From: WHSW01 sp963740055
Lineage (GTDB): Bacteria; Actinomycetota; Thermoleophilia; Solirubrobacterales; 70-9
NCBI GenBank assembly: GCA_963740055.1
Contig: CAVUCL010000001.1
Coordinates: forward strand, 434,001-498,000
Length of the DNA stretch: 64,000 nt
Reading direction: 5' to 3'
The first letter of the stretch is position 1. Each line of letters begins with the position of its first letter. Below the pieces are notes generated by a model. It saw only the letters and a list, made by a program, of their open reading frames with translations. It was not told where the DNA came from and ran no database searches. The position numbers and the translations under genes are program-made. Below are positions 15,633 through 24,670 of this stretch, piece by piece.

Positions 15633-16420
15633 CTCGCGGCGGCGACCTCGGCGCCCTCCGGCTCGCCGGCGCTCGCCTCGAGCAGGAGCTCGGCGACCCG
15701 CCCGGGGTCGTCCCAGGTCGGGGTGTGACCGCAGCCCTCGAGCACGACGTAGCGCGCACCCGGCGGCATCCGCTCGCGCCGCGGCGGCGCCACCAACCGG
15801 TCCTCGGTGCCCCAGGCGATCGTCGTCGGCACGCGCACCAGCTCCGGATGCTCGAATACGTGCGCGCGCATCTGCTCGTTCGCCTCGTCGTAGCCGCTCG
15901 AGTCGAGCCAGCCGCGAACCAGGGCGGTCGCCTGCACGCGGGTGAGCCGCTCGGGGTGGGCGACCGTCGTCCGCAGGAGCCGCTCGCGAACGCCGGCAAA
16001 GCGCATCAGCGGCCCCAGCAGTGGCCGCAGCCGGAGCCCGAGCGCGCGCGTGTTCACGCTCCGCGGCCCGAGCGGGCGACGCCAGAGCCCGGCGGGCGAG
16101 ATCGCGCAGACGCTCGCCGCCGCCCCCGCCTTCGCGATCTCGAGCGCCGCCCAGGCGCCGAGCGAGTTGGCGCCGAGGTGGGGGCGCGAGAGCCCGAGCA
16201 AGCCTGCAAGCGCGCTCACCTCGACCCCGAGGTTGGCCGCGGTCGCGGGCCGATCGCGCAGCGGCGGCGAGTCGCCGAATCCGGGCAGGTCGACGGTGAT
16301 CACGTCGCGCTCGGAGGCGAGCCGGTCGAGCACCGGATCCCAGATCCGCCGCGTGCCGCCGAGGCCGTGGATCAGGATCAGCGGCTCGCCGGAGCCAGCT
16401 CGCTCGTATGCGAGTCCCAC
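15629..16420 (-). CDS. Alpha/beta hydrolase at the end of the lipid-methylation operon
   Basis: 263 residues from GTG 16420, overlapping the preceding methyltransferase gene by 43 bases. Alpha/beta-hydrolase landmarks are ILIHGLGGTRR (oxyanion loop), the nucleophile elbow GANSLGAW (Ser), IAWGTEDRLVAP (Asp) and EGCGHTPTWDDP (His). The elbow is G-x-N-S-x-G rather than the commonest G-x-S-x-G. Substrate unknown. Its place as last gene after a fatty-acid methyltransferase suggests an acyl-ester or thioester substrate. Confidence 0.82.
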   Translation of the reverse strand: MGLAYERAGSGEPLILIHGLGGTRRIWDPVLDRLASERDVITVDLPGFGDSPPLRDRPATAANLGVEVSALAGLLGLSRPHLGANSLGAWAALEIAKAGAAASVCAISPAGLWRRPLGPRSVNTRALGLRLRPLLGPLMRFAGVRERLLRTTVAHPERLTRVQATALVRGWLDSSGYDEANEQMRAHVFEHPELVRVPTTIAWGTEDRLVAPPRRERMPPGARYVVLEGCGHTPTWDDPGRVAELLLEASAGEPEGAEVAAAS

Positions 16421-17616
16421 CGCACCTCCTCCCTGCGCCAGCCGGGCTTCGCGAGCACGAGCTGCAGGTCGCGGATCCGCCGTTCGCGAAAGCCGCCCTC
16501 GGAGAAGGCGAGGTAGTAGTTCCACAGCCGCCGGAAGCGCTCGTCGTAGCCGTTGCCGCGCAGCCGCGGCCAGGCGTCGTTGAAGCGCCCGCGCCAGAGC
16601 TCGAGCGTGCGCGCGTAGTCGGCGCTGATGTCCTGCGACCACTCGGTCCGCATGCCGTGGTGCGCCGCGAGCGTCGTGATCAACCGCTGGGAGGGCAGAC
16701 AGCCGCCGGGGAAGATGTGCCGGTTGGCGAAGCTTCGCGCCGCCTTCTCGGCCTCGTAGAGGTGGTCGCCGATCACGATCGCCTGCAGGAACATCGCCCC
16801 GCGGCCGCCGACCAGCTCGGCGCACTTGGCGAAGAACTCGCCGAAGTACTGCCAGCCGACCGCCTCGATCATCTCGATCGAGGCGAGCTTGTCGTAGCGG
16901 CCCTCGAGGTCGCGGTAGTCGCGGCGCAGGACCTCGACCCGGTCGCCGAGCCCGGCCTCGGCCACCCGCGCGCTCGCGAACTCGTGCTGCTCGCGCGAGA
17001 TCGTCGTCGTCGTCACTCGGCAGCCGCGGGTCTGAGCGGCGTGGATCGCAAGCCCGCCCCAGCCGGTGCCGATCTCGAGCAGGTGGTCCGAGGACCCGAC
17101 CTCGAGCCGCTCGCAGATCAGCTCGAGCTTCGCCAGCTGCGCCTGCTCGAGGCTCGCGCCGGGGTCGTCGAAGCGCGCCGCCGAGTACATGAGCCGCTCG
17201 TCCAAGAACGAGGCGAAGAGCTCGTTGCCGAGGTCGTAGTGCGCGGCGATGTGGCCCGCCGCCGCGGTGCGGGTGTTGCGCGGGACGAGCCCGCCGAGGC
17301 GCTGGAGCGGCCCGATCAGCGGCTGGACGCGGTTTCGCCACCGATCGAGCGGCGGCAGGCTGCGACAGGCGATCCGCGCAACCGCGACCGGGTCGTCGGT
17401 CGTCCACCAGCCCTCGACGTAGCTCTCGCCGAGGCCGGTGCTGCCGCGCAGCAGCGCCGCCCAGGCGCGCGGGTCGCGGACCTCGACCCGTGCCCGCAGG
17501 GTCGAGCCGGGCTCGCCGAAGGCGAGCTCGCGGCCGTCGTCGGAGCGCAGCTCGACCCGGCCCCCGCGAATCCCCGAGAGCACCCGCAGCGCCGCCCGGC
17601 GCGCGATCGAGCTCAC
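16378..17616 (-). CDS. Cyclopropane-fatty-acid-synthase family SAM methyltransferase
   Basis: 412 residues from GTG 17616, which overlaps the previous stop codon (GTGA). Landmarks are the acyl-chain segment YDLGNELFASFLDERLMYS, SAM loop LEIGTGWGGLAIHAAQ, SIEMIEAVGWQYF, and the FPGGCLPS loop with the conserved Cys. Enzymes of this family methylate or cyclopropanate unsaturated chains of membrane phospholipids. The order FAD oxidoreductase - DUF1365 - methyltransferase equals that of Rv0449c-Rv0448c-ufaA1 in M. tuberculosis, where the methylase has been linked to 10-methylstearate (tuberculostearate) formation. A similar branched-acid role is therefore likely here. Confidence 0.9.
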   Translation of the reverse strand: MSSIARRAALRVLSGIRGGRVELRSDDGRELAFGEPGSTLRARVEVRDPRAWAALLRGSTGLGESYVEGWWTTDDPVAVARIACRSLPPLDRWRNRVQPLIGPLQRLGGLVPRNTRTAAAGHIAAHYDLGNELFASFLDERLMYSAARFDDPGASLEQAQLAKLELICERLEVGSSDHLLEIGTGWGGLAIHAAQTRGCRVTTTTISREQHEFASARVAEAGLGDRVEVLRRDYRDLEGRYDKLASIEMIEAVGWQYFGEFFAKCAELVGGRGAMFLQAIVIGDHLYEAEKAARSFANRHIFPGGCLPSQRLITTLAAHHGMRTEWSQDISADYARTLELWRGRFNDAWPRLRGNGYDERFRRLWNYYLAFSEGGFRERRIRDLQLVLAKPGWRREEVRWDSHTSELAPASR

Positions 17617-18359
17617 GGCGAGCGTTCCGGATGGGCGAACCACGGGGCACCCTTGAGCCGCAGGCGCAGCGCCTGCCAGTAGATCCTCGCCACCACCTGG
17701 GCGGTCATCGCCGGGTAGCGAATCAACATTCGCCGCGCGGTGTCGGGAGCGAGCTCGCGGCGCTCGAGCGAGAGCGTCGCGTCGAACGCCCGCCGCCCCT
17801 CGCGGCGACTCTCGATCTGGACCTGCAGGCGGTCGCCGGGGGCGGTCGTGCGCCACTCGTAGACGTGGTCCATCCCCATCAGCGGGGAGACGTGGAAGCG
17901 CTTCTCGATCCGCGCCTTGATCACCGGCGAGCCGTCGGCGCGGATCGCGTAGGCGTGGCGCTCGCCCCAGGGGGTGTTCGAGACGTCGGCGAGCACCGCC
18001 TCGACCCGCTCGCCGTCGGGCGCGAAGCAGAAGTGGAACGAGACCGGGTTGAAGCAGTGGCCGAAGTAGCGCAGATTGGTCAGCAGCCGGATCGGTCCGG
18101 CCGGGCGCTCGCCGAGCTCGCGCTCGACCGTCTCGCGGACCGAGTCCGCGAGCGCCTGGCGCGGGTCGCCGAGGTGGTCGGTGCGCCGAAACCAGGCCGG
18201 CGCCGGGCGTCGCGCCGACCAGCCGCGCAGCGGGTCGAGCACCTGCGGGAGCTCCGCGAGGTCGAGGTATGCCATGAAGATCGGATAGCGAAACGAGTGC
18301 TCCACCGGCTCGATCCGGCGATGGTGCACCGAGCCCTCATAGAGCGCCGAGGCGCTCAC
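17613..18359 (-). CDS. DUF1365 family protein
   Basis: 248 residues, full length. Typical DUF1365 elements are YEGSVHHRRIEPVEHSFRYPIFM at the start (given here only as a landmark), LLTNLRYFGHCFNPVSFHFC and EVSNTPWGERHAY-like VSNTPWGERHAY. The biochemical function of the family is unknown, but it is nearly always next to a COG2907 FAD oxidoreductase and a CFA-type methyltransferase, as here. Four-base overlaps on both sides (ATGA upstream, GTGA downstream) mean coupled translation. Confidence 0.88.
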   Translation of the reverse strand: MSASALYEGSVHHRRIEPVEHSFRYPIFMAYLDLAELPQVLDPLRGWSARRPAPAWFRRTDHLGDPRQALADSVRETVERELGERPAGPIRLLTNLRYFGHCFNPVSFHFCFAPDGERVEAVLADVSNTPWGERHAYAIRADGSPVIKARIEKRFHVSPLMGMDHVYEWRTTAPGDRLQVQIESRREGRRAFDATLSLERRELAPDTARRMLIRYPAMTAQVVARIYWQALRLRLKGAPWFAHPERSP

Positions 18360-19651
18360 GCCGCCAGCTCCAGCGCCGCCACGCGGGCGGGCTCGAAGGC
18401 ATGTGCGAGCAGCCGCTCGCAGGCGCGGATCGCGCTCCAGCAGCCGTCCTCGTGAAACCCCCAGCGCCAGTAGGCGCCGCAGTAGTGGACCCGGTCGACG
18501 CCGCTGATCTGGTCCCAGCGGCGCTGGGCGGCGACCGCCTCGTGGGTGACCTGCGGGTGCGCGTAGGGGATCGTCTCGATCACCTTCTGCGGATCGATCC
18601 GCTCGCTGCGGTTCAGGGTGACGAAGTAGTCGCGCTCGGCGTCGAGGCGCTGCAGGTTGTTCATCCAGTAGGTGACCGCGGTGCGCGCCGCGGGGCCCTC
18701 GGCGAGGTGGAAGTTCCAGCTCGCCCAGGCGCGGCGCCGGCGCGGCATCAGGGTCGGGTCGGTGTGCAGGACCGCCTCGTTCGGCTGGTAGCGGATCGCG
18801 CCCAGGACCTCGGCCTCGGCCGGGGTCGGGTCGGCGAGCATCGCCAGCGCCTGGTCGGAGTGCGCGGCGACGACGACCTCGTCGAAGTCCTCGGTCTCGC
18901 AGCCGGCGGCGCTGATCGCGACCGAGTCGACCCGGCGCTCGATCGCGCGCACGGCGGAGCCGGTGCGGATCCGATCGGCGAATCGGCGCGTGAGTCGCTC
19001 GACGTAGACGCGCGAGCCGCCGGTGACCGTGCGCCAGCGGGGCCTGCCGCGCAGCTGCAGCATCCCGTGGTTCTCGAGGAACTCGGCGAGGAAGCCGAGC
19101 GGGAAGTCGGAGACGGCCTCGGCACCGGCCGACCAGACCGCCGAGACCTCCGGGGCGATCGCACGCTCGACGAACCAGCGCGAGTAGCCGGAGTCGCGCA
19201 GGAACTCGCCGACGGTGGGCGCGTCGGTGCGCCCCGCGAGCGGGCGGACGTCGCGGTTGAAGCGCAGCTGGTCGGCGATCAGGCGCCAGAACGCCGGCCG
19301 GAGCAGGTTCGAGCGCTGGGCGAAGAGCCCGCGGCGGGTGTTCGCGAACTCGAACCCACCGTCGTCGGAGGCGATCGACATCCCCATCTGCGACGGCTGC
19401 GTCGCCACCCCGAGCTCCTCGAGCAGGGCGCGGAAGTGGGGGTAGTTGCGGTCGTTGTGGACGATGAAGCCGGTGTCGACCCAGACCTTGCCGCGCGGGT
19501 CGTCGACCGCGACCGTGTTCGTATGGCCGCCGACCCTCGCGTCGGCCTCGAACACGGTCAGGTCGTGGCCTTCGCGGGCGAGCAGGTGGGCGGCGGTCAG
19601 CCCCGCGATGCCGGTGCCGACGACCGCGATCTTGCGCCGGTGATCACGCAC
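18356..19651 (-). CDS. FAD-dependent amine-oxidase-like oxidoreductase (COG2907)
   Basis: 431 residues from GTG 19651 with AGAGGAGG just upstream (short spacing, so the start has some doubt). The N-terminal FAD-binding Rossmann motif is KIAVVGTGIAGLTAAHLL, followed by FEADARVGGHTNT and WVDTGFIVHND. C-terminal landmarks are YWMNNLQRL, the FVTLN motif and YCGAYWRWGFHEDG. First gene of a four-gene operon with DUF1365, CFA-type methyltransferase and an alpha/beta hydrolase. In proteobacteria homologous clusters belong to the photo-oxidative stress regulon and furan-fatty-acid synthesis; in mycobacteria to methyl-branched acids. It probably oxidises or desaturates a lipid-bound acyl chain. Confidence 0.88.
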   Translation of the reverse strand: MRDHRRKIAVVGTGIAGLTAAHLLAREGHDLTVFEADARVGGHTNTVAVDDPRGKVWVDTGFIVHNDRNYPHFRALLEELGVATQPSQMGMSIASDDGGFEFANTRRGLFAQRSNLLRPAFWRLIADQLRFNRDVRPLAGRTDAPTVGEFLRDSGYSRWFVERAIAPEVSAVWSAGAEAVSDFPLGFLAEFLENHGMLQLRGRPRWRTVTGGSRVYVERLTRRFADRIRTGSAVRAIERRVDSVAISAAGCETEDFDEVVVAAHSDQALAMLADPTPAEAEVLGAIRYQPNEAVLHTDPTLMPRRRRAWASWNFHLAEGPAARTAVTYWMNNLQRLDAERDYFVTLNRSERIDPQKVIETIPYAHPQVTHEAVAAQRRWDQISGVDRVHYCGAYWRWGFHEDGCWSAIRACERLLAHAFEPARVAALELAA

Positions 19652-19694
19652 GCCTCCTCTAACGAGGCGAGCGTGCGTTCGGATCAGCCTCCGG

Positions 19695-20078
19695 TCAGCC
19701 CCAGAGCAGCATCGACTGCGGGTCGTCGGGGTCGACATTGACGACTATCTCTTCCCCGATCTTCTCCCTGTAACCCTCGATCGACTGCTCGATCAGCTGC
19801 TGGGTAAAGGTCGCCGTGTAGGCCTCGCCGCCGGTCGGCTTGACCTCGACCTCGAGCTCGAACTCGGTTCCGCCCGAGAGCGGGTCGGCGTTGCCCGTCT
19901 CGCGCATCCCACGCAGCACCGCCGGGTGCTTGACGCCGTGCTGGGCGATCCGGTTCGTCTTCGCCGCGGTGTCGGCGGCGCCGCCCATGCCGCCCATGCT
20001 CGCGACCGAGTCGCCGGCGGACTTCGCCGCCTGCTGCGCCTGCTCCGCGGCGCCCTTGAACCTGTCCATGAAGCCCAT
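19695..20078 (-). CDS. Small conserved actinobacterial protein of unknown function
   Basis: 127 residues from ATG 20078, preferred over GTG 20084 because GAGGAG then lies five bases upstream. No signal or membrane segment. An N-terminal Ala/Gln/Gly helix (MDRFKGAAEQAQQAAKSAGD) is followed by a beta-rich part: IAQHGVKHPAVLRGM, DPLSGGTEFELEVEVKP, GEAYTATFTQQL, and VNVDPDDPQSMLLWG. The last element (V.VDPDDP) recurs in many actinobacterial proteins with no assigned function. Single gene between two divergently or tail-placed units. Confidence 0.65.
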   Translation of the reverse strand: MGFMDRFKGAAEQAQQAAKSAGDSVASMGGMGGAADTAAKTNRIAQHGVKHPAVLRGMRETGNADPLSGGTEFELEVEVKPTGGEAYTATFTQQLIEQSIEGYREKIGEEIVVNVDPDDPQSMLLWG

Positions 20079-20129
20079 CGTCACTCCTCGTCGGAAGTCG
20101 TCTGCGCCCAGACCCTATCCCGGAAGCCT

Positions 20130-20135
20130 TACGCT
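20130..20135 (+). promoter_or_regulatory. -10 element TACGCT before the 20144 gene
   Basis: TACGCT ends eight bases before the GTG at 20144 with no Shine-Dalgarno between; consistent with a leaderless transcript. Confidence 0.45.
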
Positions 20136-20143
20136 CGCGCGCT

Positions 20144-21809
20144 GTGTGGGCCCCGATCAAGCTCGCGGCCGCGGTGGCGTTGGCGACGATCGCTCTCGTC
20201 GCGCCGGCGCAGGCGGCCGAGGATCCCTCGGCGCAACCGCCGTTCGGGGGCGAGCGAGCCGCCGCCGCTGGTCGAGCCCGAGTCGGGCGCGACGCCGCCG
20301 CCGGGGTTCGCGATCGGCGCCGGCGAGGCGATCGAGATCGCCGCCCGCACCGAGGCCGTCGCCGAGGAGCTGGCCGCCGACTCCCCGGGCGCCGAGCCGA
20401 CCCCGTTCGTGCGCGGCGATCGCTGGCAGGTGAGCTACTTCGACCAGGACGGCGCCGAGGTCGCGCAGGTGATCGTCGACGGCGCCGACGGGACGGTGGT
20501 CGAGGCGTGGCGCGACTTCCAGGTCGAGACCGACCTCGCTCGCGGCTACGAGGGCGCGGTCGCGGGCGCGGTCAACTCACCCTGGATCTGGCTCCCGCTC
20601 TGCGTCCTGTTCGTGGCGCCGTTCTTCGACCCGCGCCGGCCGCTGCGCATGGTCCACCTCGACCTGCTCGTGCTGCTCGGGCTCGGGCTCTCGCTCTATT
20701 GCTTCAACCGCGCCGAGATCACCGCCTCGGTCGCGCTCACCTACCCGGTGCTCGGCTACTTCCTCGTCCGCATGCTGGTCGCCGGGCTGTGGCCGCGCGA
20801 GCGCCCGGGCCCGCTGATCCCGTTCGCCCCGATTCGCTGGCTCGCCGTCGGCGTCGTCGTCCTGGTCGCGGCCCGGGCGGCGCTCAACGTGATCGATTCG
20901 CAGGTGATCGACATCGGCGTCGCCGGGGTCGTCGGCGCCGACCGGATCGCCGACGGCGCGCCGCTGTACGAGGGCTCGTTCTCGCCCGGGATCGACCTGC
21001 GCGGCGACGTCTACGGGCCCGCCAACTACCTCGCCTACCTGCCGTTCGAGCTCGCCTTCGGCTGGGACGGCGTCTGGGACGACGTCCCCGCGGCGCACGC
21101 GGCGGCGATCGCCTTCGACCTGCTCTGCATCGCCGGCCTCGTCGCCCTCGGCCGCCGTCTGCGGACGGGCGCCGAGGGCCGGGCGCTCGGTTGGGCGCTC
21201 GGGTTCGCCTGGGCGGCGTGCCCGTGGACGCTCTACGCGATGAACGCGAACGCCAACGACGCGCTTGTCGCGGCGCTGTCGATCGGCGCCCTGGTCGCGC
21301 TGCGCTCGCCGCCGGCGCGCGGGGCGCTGGTCGCGCTCGCGGCGGCGGCGAAGTTCGGCTCCGCGGCGCTGGCGCCGCTGTTCGCGACCGCGGACGGCGA
21401 GCGGCGTTGGCGCGACGCGATCGGGTTCTCGATTGCGTTCGCGGTCGTCGCCGTCGCGCTGACGCTGGCGTTCGTCGCCCCCGGCGCGCTCGATCAGGCC
21501 TACGACCGCACGCTCGGCTACCAGGCGGCGCGCAGCTCGCCGTTCAGCGTCTGGGGCCAGGCCCCCGGGCTCGACTCCCTCCAGCCGATCGTCCGGGTCG
21601 CGGTCGTCGCGCTCGCGGTCGGGGTTGCGCTCTATCCGCGGTTCAAGGACCCGGTCCAGATCGCGGCGCTCGCCGCCGCGGTCACGATCGCGGTCCAGCT
21701 CACCGCCTCGCACTGGTTCTACTTCTACGTCGTCTGGTTCCTGCCGTTCGCGCTCGTCGCCGGGTTCGCCGCCCAGGCGCGGGTCGAACCGGCGCGCGAG
21801 CGGGCCTGA
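20144..21809 (+). CDS. Polytopic membrane protein, glycosyltransferase-like (DUF2029/GT-C type), frame-disrupted
   Basis: About 554 residues if one G of the run GGGGG at 20246-20250 is an artefact. Frame 1 gives a signal peptide (IKLAAAVALATIALVAPAQA). The next frame gives SEPPPLVEPESG, a short soluble domain with DRWQVSYFDQDGAEVAQVIVDG, then about ten membrane helices. The membrane part shows GPANYLAYLPFEL after an Asp-rich loop (GIDLRGDVYGP) and ANANDALVAAL, as in polyprenyl-phosphate-sugar-dependent (GT-C) transferases. Fusion of an exported PepSY-like domain to such a core is unusual. Enzyme activity is inferred from topology only. Confidence 0.65.
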
Positions 21810-21886
21810 GAACGCGAACGAGCTCCCCGGAGGGAACCCGCCCCGACCCCCTAACGAGGGCGGACGGTGGATGGATCAGTCGCGGC

Positions 21887-22721
21887 TCAGGCGATCCGCG
21901 TGACCAGGCGCCCGAGCTGCGGCGAGCTGACGACGACCTCGTCGCCGGCGGCGAGCCAGACGCTCGGGTCGCGGGCGCCGCCGACACCCGCGGGGGTGCC
22001 GGTGGAGACGATGTCGCCGGGCTCGAGCGTCATCAGGCGCGAGAGCTCGGCGACGAGCTGCGGGATCGAGAAGATCAGGTCGGCGGTGGTCGACTCCTGC
22101 ATCCGCTCGCCGTTGAGGTCGAGCGCGATCCCGATCGCGTCGTGCGGCCCGGCTTCGTCGGGGGTGACGATCGCGGGACCGCAGGGCGCGGAGCCGTCGA
22201 AGACCTTGCCCGGCATCCATTGCGGGGTCGCGAACTGGAGGTCGCGCGCGGAGAGGTCGTTGAGCAGCGTGTACCCGGCGAGGTGGTCGATCGCCTCGGC
22301 CTCGGCGACGTCGCGGGCGCGGCGGCCGACGACGAAGGCGACCTCGGCCTCGTAGTCGACCTTCGCCGAGGACGCCGGGAGCTCGACCGTGGCGCCGTCG
22401 GGCCGCAGCGCGTTGGCGAACTTGGCGAAGAAGGTCGGGCTCGAGGGCGGATCGAGTCGCGCCTCGGCGGCGTGGGCGCCGTAGTTGAGGCCGATGCCGA
22501 TGATCTTCTCCGGGTCGGGCACCGGCGCCAGCAGCTCGACCTCGGTCAGCGGGAACGAGGTCGCCCTCGGCGTGATCGAGCTCGCCGAGGCGGCCCGAGC
22601 CGAGCAGCTCGCGCAGCCCCTCACCGCCGCCGCCGAGCGCGTCCCAGGCGTCGAGGACGCCGCCCTCGCGGATCACTCCGGCGCGCGGTCCGCCCTCCGA
22701 CGAGTAGCTCACCAGCCGCAC
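21887..22721 (-). CDS. Fumarylacetoacetate hydrolase family protein, frame-disrupted
   Basis: About 277 residues. GTG 22721 starts frame 1 (RLVSYSSEGGPRAGV to GELDHAEGDLV). After an apparent extra base near 22551-22556 the sequence continues PLTEVELLAPVPDPEKIIGIG and on to LGRLVTRIA. FAH landmarks are GIGLNYGAHAAEA, FFAKFANAL, DYEAEVAFVVGR (metal-binding Glu residues), NDLSARDLQ and STGTPAGVG. The family hydrolyses or decarboxylates 2-keto acids in aromatic or amino-acid breakdown; the exact substrate is unknown and no pathway partner is adjacent. Confidence 0.8.
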
Positions 22722-22742
22722 GGCGGGCAGGCTACCCGGCGC

Positions 22743-22748
22743 TAGACT
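22743..22748 (+). promoter_or_regulatory. TAGACT upstream of tRNA-Asp
   Basis: Same hexamer as before the other two tRNA genes, here 37 bases before the mature 5' end. It may be the -10 of a longer leader. Confidence 0.35.
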
Positions 22749-22785
22749 GCACCGCCGCGGGCTCTCCGGGCTCGTCGCGGATCCC

Positions 22786-22859
<74 letters not shown>

Positions 22860-22893
22860 TTTTTCTGACCCTCGCCGTTGGACAGGCACCACC

Positions 22894-24467
22894 TCAGCCA
22901 ACTGCCGCAGCCTGTGCGGCGGTTGTTGGCGCCGGATCGGGCAACCGCATCATCCGGAACGAGAGGACGAGGCCAACGAACGTCGCGAGCAGGGGAACCA
23001 ACAACGCGACCTGTAGGGCCTCCGGTCTCGCTTCCTCGTTGATGCGCAGGATCTCCGCTCGAACATCCGGTGGCTGTCCGGCGAGCTGCTCCTCCAGCCT
23101 CGCGTCGCTCATCACCTCGGCGTCGTCCTCGAGGACCTGCGCGACCTGCTCCTTCTCGGCCGCCGGCAGGACGTCGCTCGCGTCGGACTTGTTGGTGAAC
23201 GCGATCGAGAGAGCCGCGAGCAGGATCGCGCCGGCGAACGCCAGCCCCACGGAGAGGCCGAAGGAGGAGATCGCCGAATTGACCCCGGCGGCCTCGCCGA
23301 CCCGCTCCTCCGAGATCGGGGCCAGCGTGTAGTTGTTGAGCTGGGAGACGAGCAGGCCCAGTCCGGCTCCGCAGAGCATGAGGGGGATCACGAGGTACAG
23401 GCTCGTGTCCACCCGCGGGACGATCGGGATCATGGCGAGGACGCCCAGGCCGAGCAGCGCGAAGCCCGCTCGGATGAGGCTGCTCGGGCGCCGCCTCCCC
23501 GCTCGCCTGCCCGCGAGCAGCGCGATGAAGAACATCGTCAGCGAGAGCGGCGCGAGCGAGAGGCCGGCCTGCAGGGCGTTGTATCCGAGGTCGAGCTGCA
23601 GGTAGATCGGCAGCGCGATCAGCAGGCCGCCGAGCGCGATGTTCTGCAGGACGCTCTGGGTGATCCCGAAGCTGAAGAGCTTGGAGCTCGAAGAGATCGG
23701 GGTCGAAGAGCGTGGCCTTGCCCTCGCGCTTGCGGCGACGGAGCCACCGAACGAGCGCAACCGAGCACACCGCCCCCGCAACGAGCAGCAGCGCCCACGG
23801 ACTCGCCGCCCTCCTGCCACGCCAGAACCCCGAGCACCAGCAGGGACATCCCCAGGACCGAGAGCACGGACCCGACGACGTCGACGCTTCGGTCGCCGGT
23901 GTAGGGCACGTCGCGGATCAGCCCGCTGCCCAGCAGCACGCCGGCGATGATCACCGCCTCGAGCATGAAGCCGACACGCCACGAGAGCAGCGTGGTCAGG
24001 AAGCCGCCGATCAGGGGGCCGATCGCCGCGGCGATCGCGCCCGCGGCTCCGATCATCGCGTAGACCTTCGCCCGCATCTTCCCCTCGAAGTTGCCGTGGA
24101 TGAGCGACTGCATCGCCGGGAGGTAGAGCGCGGCGCCGAGCCCCCCGATCACCGCCCAGAAGACGATGATGGCGGCCAGGCCCTGCGCGAACACCATCGC
24201 GAGGGCGCCCGAGGCGTAGAGGAGCAGGCCGATGACGTAGGCCCGCTTGCGGCCGAAGAGGTCGCCGATCTTGCTGCCGATCAGGATGAAGGCGGCCGAG
24301 ACCAGGGCCTCGAGGGCGACCGCCGACTGGACCCCGCTCACGGTCGTGTCGAGGTCCTTGACCACCGCGGAGATCGAGACGTTCATCAGCGACGTGTCGA
24401 TGACGAAGACGAACATCGCCATCGCCAGGAGGATGCCCAGCCGCGGGGTGCCCGTCTCAGACGACAT
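22894..24467 (-). CDS. MFS multidrug-type transporter (DHA2, 14-helix), frame-disrupted
   Basis: About 523 residues from ATG 24467 once two apparent one-base insertions, near 23800 and near 23690, are bridged. Segment 1 (SSETGTPRLGILLAMAMFVFVIDT to LGVLAWQEGG) has DxTSxNV-like IDTSLMNVSISAV, SKIGDLFGRKRAYVIG (motif A) and GGLGAALYLPAMQSLI (motif C region). Segment 2 is ALLLVAGAVCSVALVRWL plus ATLFDPDLF. Segment 3 begins SKLFSFGITQSVLQN and ends at TGA 22894. These match DHA2 drug:H+ antiporters with 14 helices. The breaks fit no domain boundary and are probably sequence errors. It diverges from a tiny membrane ORF. Confidence 0.8.
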
Positions 24468-24543
24468 CGCCCGCGAGTGTCTCGCATGGCCCGGCCCTAC
24501 GAGCGGGTATGTTGCACCTGTAGTCCAGCCCGAGGAGCGCTTG

Positions 24544-24642
24544 ATGGAGCAAGGAGACAAGGATTTCAGGATGGCGTTCGGGACGATGTTCTTGATCGTC
24601 GCCGTGGCCTTGGTACTGACGTTGATCGGGCAGCTCGCCTAG
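24544..24642 (+). CDS. Tiny single-span membrane protein
   Basis: 32 residues, too short for most gene finders. GAGGAG at 24532-24537 lies six bases before the ATG, and TATGTT at 24508-24513 could be its -10. The peptide is a charged N-terminus (MEQGDKDFRMAFG) followed by one hydrophobic helix (TMFLIVAVALVLTLIGQLA). Codon use is less GC-skewed than that of neighbours. It is divergent from the MFS gene, so it may modulate a membrane protein; this is speculation. Confidence 0.5.
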   Translation: MEQGDKDFRMAFGTMFLIVAVALVLTLIGQLA

Positions 24643-24670
24643 GAGGCAAAGCCCGGCGCCCCGCGGGCGC

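Noticed and set aside
22894..24467. Treating the MFS region as two or three separate genes.
   Set aside because: The pieces join exactly into one 14-helix transporter when two single-base insertions are bridged; none has its own start signals.
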